Shown here in pieces: positions 60,750-64,000 of a stretch of 64,000 nucleotides of DNA (its first letter is position 1; each line of letters starts with the position of its first letter). Source of the DNA: Loxodes magnus (taxonomy: Eukaryota > Ciliophora > Karyorelictea > Loxodida > Loxodidae); assembly GCA_946699065.1 (NCBI GenBank), contig CAMPDV010000130.1, positions 310,001 to 374,000 of the forward strand, in the 5' to 3' direction. Position numbers and translations under genes: made by a program. The notes under the pieces were generated by a model, which was not told where the DNA came from, searched no databases, and was given only the letters and a program-made list of their open reading frames with translations.

Positions 60750-61620
60750 TATGCTATATAAATTGATTAAGTTTCTTCTTACATTTTTTTTTATCGCTTG
60801 GAGGGTAAAAAATTGCAAGGTCTTTATAAATCTTCTTATGAGTCTTCTTATTTTACTTACAGCTTTTCAGAGATATCATGTGTAGCTACAGATATAACAT
60901 TTCTTCTTGAAAGTTTTCGTCTTGTTTAAGTTCTTTCTTTTCTTTTGGATTGTTTATCTAATCATTTATGATAATTATTATTCTATTTTATGAAAATTGT
61001 TTCTATTTTCTTTATTCTTGATTTTTGGTCCAAGCTTATTGTTTATATTTCATTCATTTTTTGCGCTTTGCTGCTGCCTCACTCACAAAATATGGTTTTT
61101 CTATTTCCATTTTTGATTTATATTACTCTTAGTAATCAATGCAGGTCATATGCAAATTAAATTCCGTTGAGTGAAATTCAATTTCATGTTGGAGTAATCC
61201 AAACTCCTTCTCCAATTCTATGACAGTTCTAATTAATCGAAAAATAATTTTTTATGTTTACTTTTAGTTAATTCCAAGCCGTTCTTAAGTTAAGTTAAGT
61301 CAATCAAATCGTTATTGGAAGTAAATTTTCTTACACTGGTTCCTTTTTCTATTTTTTTGATTTTTTGGAAGTACTTAAATTTAAGTAGTTGAAAGGAGCT
61401 AATGTTTTACTCGTATATCTTGGATGAATGGATGGAAGATTTGCTTAGTTAATGTATTTTCTTTCTTTTCTCCTCTTTTTTATTATAAAGAAGTTGAACT
61501 AATTGAGGCTATGACATAACCTAAAGAAAAGATGCTTCTATTTTCATTCCTGCTTTGAGGAGGTGGAGAAAAAACCCTTCTTGAAGCCAACCATTTTATA
61601 TTATAAAAAGACTGAGATGA
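60750..61620 (-). mobile_element. Decayed gag-like retroelement
   Basis: Minus strand: a Ser-Pro-Pro-Pro-Gln segment near the 5' end, a coiled coil (Glu-Leu-Glu-Lys-Glu-Phe), a basic stretch, then a knuckle Lys-Cys-Tyr-Ile-Cys ... Tyr-Leu-Trp-Lys, with His replaced by Tyr and the last Cys out of frame. Both Trp in the knuckle are TGA. Confidence 0.6.
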
Positions 61621-61629
61621 AGAAAAAAA

Positions 61630-62670
61630 ACTCGTCCATTACGTTTTGGCTTTTCTTATAGAATAATGAACTTATTCCTTTGAAGCTTAGCACATCGATA
61701 TCAATATTAAAATATCGGGCAACAAATCTCGCTTACATCTATCTTGCTTCAAAGAGTGTTCTAACCATATCTATAAAATTTTTACTAATCTTAGCTATCT
61801 TCACATATACCAAGCAAAGGAACCCTTTAGCTCCATCATATCTTATATTTTAGTAGAACTTTTTAAATAAAAATTCTAGAATTATTTGAAGAATTAATAA
61901 ATTATTCATATCTTTTGGAAAAAAATAAGAAAAAACAAAATAAAACCTTAGTAAAAGTATTTTCAAATGGAGATATAAAAAGATTTTTCTAAATTCAGTA
62001 AAAAGCGAAATGAAGATTAAACAATAAGCTGAAAAGTAAAGCACTTTGCTTTTAATCTTTTTTAAAGATTAACTGCTAATATTGGTTAAATTTGAGTTTC
62101 ACTGTTTTTTTCAGTAACTGGAAAATTAAGTATAAAAGAACCGATAAAAATATTTGAACTTATTTTAAATCAAATAATAAATAAAAAAATTAAAAATAAT
62201 GTAGCTCTTAAATAAGCCAGAAAAATTAAATCAAGTTTTATGTACTAAGAGAGAAATTTAAATATCTTCTGGAACTAATAATAAACTCATAAAAACAATA
62301 ACATTTCTGGAACTAGCGAATAGAGGGTTAACGCCATTAGATAGAATAGATATTATTTAGTAATAAAAATTATAATTTTAATTTATCTCATAGACTTAAG
62401 GGGTATAAATGCTAAATGTTAAATAAAATTGAAAAATAATTTTGAAAGCTAAAGAATACATTTGGAGTAGATAAAAGAAATATCTAAACTGAAAATGTTA
62501 AAATTCCTAAATTTTTTACGAAATATTGCATAAAGATAGAAATAAAAACAAAAAATAAAAAGGCAATACTGAAAAAAAGTTTAAAGAAAGATAAGATAAG
62601 ATAAGATAATAGATTAACGTGACTTTAACATTATTAGTTTGTCGCAAATTAAAAGTATTTAAAGTTTAAT
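61630..62670. other. Mostly AT-rich stretch
   Basis: No convincing gene. 61620-61850 is somewhat GC-richer but gives no clear frame. (AAGAT)n is short-repeated at about 62588-62608. Confidence 0.4.
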
Positions 62671-62679
62671 AAAATTTAC

Positions 62680-63070
62680 CTTCTACTTTAAATGTGTTCC
62701 GATCTTCGTTATCATGTCTCTTGACAAATCTGAATCTTTTCTTTCTCAGTATCTTTTCTGTGTCGAATTCTAACAAGCTTCTGTTGAATTTACTTACAGT
62801 CGTTTAATTTAGGGAGCATTCTAAGTGATTTACAATCGTTTTTTTCTGAATATTCTGCCATCTTGCGTGCATTACAACTTGTTTAAATTATATCTTTATT
62901 TTTGGATTTTGTATTCTTGTTTTTTTAATAACTACCAACAGTCTCTTATCTTGTGTCCCATTTTTTTACAGTATCAGCATGCGATTTTTCTTTTTCTGAT
63001 AGTAAATTCTATGGTACTTTTGCTTCTATTTCAATTGGATCGTTTCCTTGATTTTGCATGATCTAAGAAA
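62680..63070 (-). mobile_element. Gag-like fragment with intact CCHC knuckle
   Basis: The minus frame reads Ile-Ala-Cys-Trp-Tyr-Cys-Lys-Lys-Met-Gly-His-Lys-Ile-Arg-Asp-Cys, an ideal retroelement zinc knuckle with its first Trp written TGA. A Lys/Gln-rich tail follows. The upstream coiled-coil part of the same ORF lies at 63430-63700, separated by an inserted short retroelement. Confidence 0.7.
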
Positions 63071-63091
63071 CCCACTTTTAACAAATTTGCT

Positions 63092-63425
63092 GATTTTATT
63101 ATATATATAAATAAATAGGGAGGAGCAATCCTCCAACTGAAACTGACTTAAATTCTGGTACCAGGAAGTACCCCATAGTTGAAGAACCAGCCAAGAGAAG
63201 AGAAGACAAGATCGAAGATGCATCATGTAGCATTAATGACGAAAGATGTCAGATACTAAGGTCTCTTAGGGTAGCATTCCAATCGTGGCTCTATAGAAGA
63301 CAAAACTCACAAGGGAATACTAACACTGTGGAAGACTTCAACAAGGAATTTTTTAACTTTAAAAATCTTGATTAAAGAGCTGCGCACCATTGAGATGCTA
63401 CACGCTCTATAATCTCATTTATTTA
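63092..63425 (+). mobile_element. Short retroelement family B, complete copy
   Basis: ~330 bp from the leader TATAAATAAATAGGGAGG to the tail GAGCTGCGCACCATTGAGATGCTACACGCTCTATAATC and TTTATTTATTTA. An open frame reads Asp-Glu-Arg-Cys-Gln-Ile-Leu-Arg-Ser-Leu-Arg-Val and Glu-Asp-Phe-Asn-Lys-Glu, so it may code or derive from a longer ORF. It sits between the two halves of a minus-strand gag-like ORF. Confidence 0.7.
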
Positions 63426-63429
63426 TTTA

Positions 63430-63700
63430 TTATCGGAAAAATTCTAATTTTGCTTCGGTCGCTTAAATTCTCTAATTAATTTGTTCAGTCGAAGGAATAA
63501 GATTAAGTTGCTATTTGATCTCATTGCTATTTATGTGAATTCCAGCGATGCTTTCCTATAGGACTATTATATTTCTCTGTAGCTTTTGAACCGAATACAA
63601 TAACTTTTGGTTCTCACTTAAGAGAAATACTAGATTGATTAATTAATCATTTTGAGCTTTGCTTGGCTAGATAGGTGATAATTACTTTTTCGGGGCTATT
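63430..63700 (-). mobile_element. Gag-like coiled-coil segment, upstream half of a split ORF
   Basis: The minus frame reads Leu-Leu-Ser-Glu-Asn-Gln-Lys-Leu-Leu-Tyr-Ser-Val-Gln-Lys-Leu and ends Lys-Leu-Glu-Phe-Phe-Arg just before the inserted element. The layout matches the coil-then-knuckle order of the other copies. The remaining 63.7-64.0 kb shows nothing. Confidence 0.5.
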
Positions 63701-64000
63701 TTTTTATATATAATATAATAATAAAAATGAAAAAAGGGTCTAAAATAAAGACCAATTTTTATGAAAAAATAACATAATAAAAAAAGAGTTAAGCAAGATA
63801 TTTAACCAATTTAAAAAGATTTTAAATTAAAAAACTGAGAAAGTGGAGAGTAGCAAGTTTTAAAATTAAGCAAGTAAAATTAGGAAACAGGCCAGAAAAA
63901 AAGCAAAAGTTAAATCATCAAAATATTTGCATCTGTATAAAGATAAATCACTATTAATAGAAGCTTTTTAATTCAAAAAGGCACAAAAGCTGTACTATGA

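Noticed and set aside
1-64000. Bacterial or organellar origin.
   Set aside because: MORN, otubain, TRIM-like genes, introns and a eukaryotic tRNA body with a Pol III terminator fit ciliate nuclear DNA; no operons or ribosome-binding sites are seen.

Overview
The window reads as nuclear DNA of a ciliate with a fully reassigned, ambiguous stop-codon code, most like a karyorelict such as Loxodes (NCBI code 27). TAA and TAG are read as Gln throughout. TGA is read as Trp inside genes and as stop at gene ends, often in the context TGA-TAA. Direct support: a tRNA-Gln with anticodon UUA at 970-1041; MORN repeats in which the family's Trp is written TGA; and zinc-knuckle paralogues in which the same Trp is TGG in one copy and TGA in another. 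The DNA is very AT-rich. Introns are inferred from frame changes flanked by GT...AG, with CTAAC/TTAAC-like branch sites in several; most are 22-50 nt. Because only TGA can end a frame, standard-code ORFs are nearly all shadows. Genes were called here from codon pattern, frame continuity and motifs, so exact ends carry uncertainty.

Layout. 1-10.4 kb: 3' end of an otubain-RING gene; tRNA-Gln(UUA); a small secreted-protein gene; a 1722-residue pseudokinase / coiled-coil / inactive-otubain / MORN fusion; a small minus-strand gene; then an inverted second copy of the secreted-protein gene. 10.5-13 kb: AT-rich DNA with a diverged copy of a ~1.06-kb repeat. 13-29.8 kb: a retroelement-rich stretch (gag-like zinc-knuckle ORFs, short elements sharing a 3' tail, one copy of a 2.2-kb repeat), with host genes between (RING/B-box/coiled-coil protein, several unknowns). 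30.5-33.2 kb: a membrane-anchored MORN protein. 33.6-40.1 kb: more retroelements, a divergent pair of unknown genes, and a gag-like element inserted in the last codons of one of them. 40.1-48.3 kb: AT-rich DNA, an Alba-like gene and a divergent neighbour, a second anchored MORN gene, a structured GC-rich element, and an unknown gene. 48.95-55.55 kb: about six near-identical 1085-bp tandem repeats. 55.7-57.1 kb: a third anchored MORN gene. 57.5-64 kb: more gag-like relics, the second 2.2-kb repeat and nested insertions.

Themes. (1) The decoding system is visible: reassigned codons, a cognate suppressor-type tRNA, dual-use UGA. (2) MORN proteins recur: one soluble fusion scaffold and three proteins with one N-terminal membrane segment, the three ending in the same Trp-Gln-His-Gly motif. 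(3) ORF1-only retroelements with target-site duplications lie inside an intron and just before a stop codon, so they were mobile recently. No reverse transcriptase was recognised in the window.
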